Below are positions 8,146 through 8,431 of a DNA stretch of 8,431 bases, one piece after another; the first letter of the stretch is position 1; every line of letters starts with the position of its first letter. The notes under the pieces were generated by a model that had not been told where the DNA came from, did no database searches, and saw only the letters and a list, made by a program, of their open reading frames with translations. Source of the DNA: Betaproteobacteria bacterium (GTDB lineage Bacteria; Pseudomonadota; Gammaproteobacteria; Burkholderiales; Casimicrobiaceae); contig VBDA01000057.1 in the NCBI GenBank assembly GCA_005883655.1, forward strand, positions 1-8,431. Direction: 5' to 3'. The translations under genes and the position numbers were made by a program.

Positions 8146-8370
8146 GCAGGTGTCCGGCGCTCCGTTTCCAGGCGCGCCGGGTGAAACGGGAAGCCGGTGC
8201 GCCGGGGGTCAACGCCCCTAGCCATCCCGGCACTGCCCCCGCAACGGTAAGTCGGTGCGGGTCGCTCCAAACGCCACTGTTCGCTTGTGTTAAGCGGATG
8301 GGAAGGCAAGCGGCCTGGGGTCGGAACTGAACCAAGCCCCTGAACTGACGAGTCCGGAGACCGGCCTGCG
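8146..8370 (+). ncRNA. Cobalamin (B12) riboswitch aptamer
   Basis: Senses adenosylcobalamin or related corrinoids in the leader of a rightward mRNA. Conserved blocks appear in order: GGTG near 8149-8152; GTGAAACGGGAAGCCGGTGC (8181-8200); ACTGCCCCCGCAACGGTAAG (8232-8251); GCCACTG (8273-8279); a small stem CGCTT/AAGCG; GGGAAGGC just before 8310; and the B12 box AGTCCGGAGACCGGCC (8351-8366), which fits the published consensus AGYCMGGAGACCKGCC at all 16 positions. The length (about 225 bases) and the peripheral GCCACTG/GGGAAGGC arm suggest the large class I form. The edges are approximate. The regulated gene is past the right end; such leaders usually precede B12 transport or synthesis genes, or B12-independent isoenzymes. 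Confidence 0.95.
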
Positions 8371-8371
8371 A

Positions 8372-8426
8372 TCGGAAAGGCGTCGAAGCGCATTTCCGAA
8401 TCTTGGCGCATCGCGGGAGGCGATGT
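8372..8426 (+). promoter_or_regulatory. Likely expression platform: two hairpins after the B12 aptamer
   Basis: Hairpin 1 (8372-8399) pairs TCGGAAA with TTTCCGA, with an inner GCG/CGC stem. Hairpin 2 (8408-8426) pairs GCATCGC with GCGATGT (one G-U), leaving a GGGAG loop. No T-run follows either stem, so intrinsic termination looks unlikely within the window. The GGGAGG in hairpin 2 resembles a Shine-Dalgarno sequence, so translational control is the more natural reading. The window ends 5 bases later, so the start codon cannot be seen with confidence. Confidence 0.5.
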
Positions 8427-8431
8427 CCGGA

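Noticed and set aside
8225..8228. TCCC in the aptamer as a kissing partner of the GGGA loop at 8415-8418
   Set aside because: Four complementary bases are too few in a region rich in C and G runs; a structure model or covariation would be needed.
8043..8411. A 122-codon minus-strand open frame across the upstream region
   Set aside because: It is the reverse complement of the cobalamin riboswitch and both promoters; no protein similarity is apparent.
8423..8431. The ATG at 8423 as start of the riboswitch-controlled gene
   Set aside because: It lies only 2 bases after GGGAGG, too close for normal initiation, and its bases are in the 3' arm of the second hairpin. Only three codons are visible, so no call can be made.

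Overview
The window looks like a piece of chromosome from a GC-rich proteobacterium, most likely a betaproteobacterium. I infer this from the style of the MiaB and PhoH N-termini, the gene order and the high GC; there is no 16S rRNA or other decisive marker. Every protein gene lies on the minus strand and reads right to left: miaB, a large zinc metalloprotease, phoH, a threonine-aldolase-like PLP enzyme, ybeY, corC, and the start of lnt, which runs off the left edge.

Right end (about 8047-8431): a non-coding divergent control region. An extended -10 (TGCTATAAT) points left towards miaB. A TATAAT points right towards a complete cobalamin riboswitch that includes a 16/16 match to the B12-box consensus. 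Two hairpins follow the aptamer. The gene controlled by the riboswitch lies beyond the right edge. A 13-bp inverted repeat sits in the -35 zone of both promoters.

Middle and left: the backbone miaB-phoH-ybeY-corC-lnt is a well known conserved proteobacterial cluster. It covers tRNA modification, an RNA-linked ATPase, 16S rRNA maturation and quality control, a CBS-domain protein tied to Mg/Co handling and ribosome biology, and lipoprotein N-acylation. Two genes interrupt it here. One is an exported metzincin-type metalloprotease (DUF5117/DUF4953 type) between miaB and phoH, with its own strong Shine-Dalgarno sequence and a hairpin in front of it. The other is a PLP-dependent threonine-aldolase-family enzyme between phoH and ybeY, fused into the operon by 4-base start/stop overlaps on both sides.

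From the metalloprotease to lnt the genes are nearly gapless (16-bp gap, ATGA overlap, GTGA overlap, 38-bp gap, TGATG overlap), so they are probably co-transcribed and partly translationally coupled. I see no transposase, integrase, CRISPR array, tRNA or rRNA. The window is mostly ordinary housekeeping. The points worth a second look are the two embedded genes, the hairpins that cage two of the stop/start junctions, and the divergent promoter plus riboswitch region.
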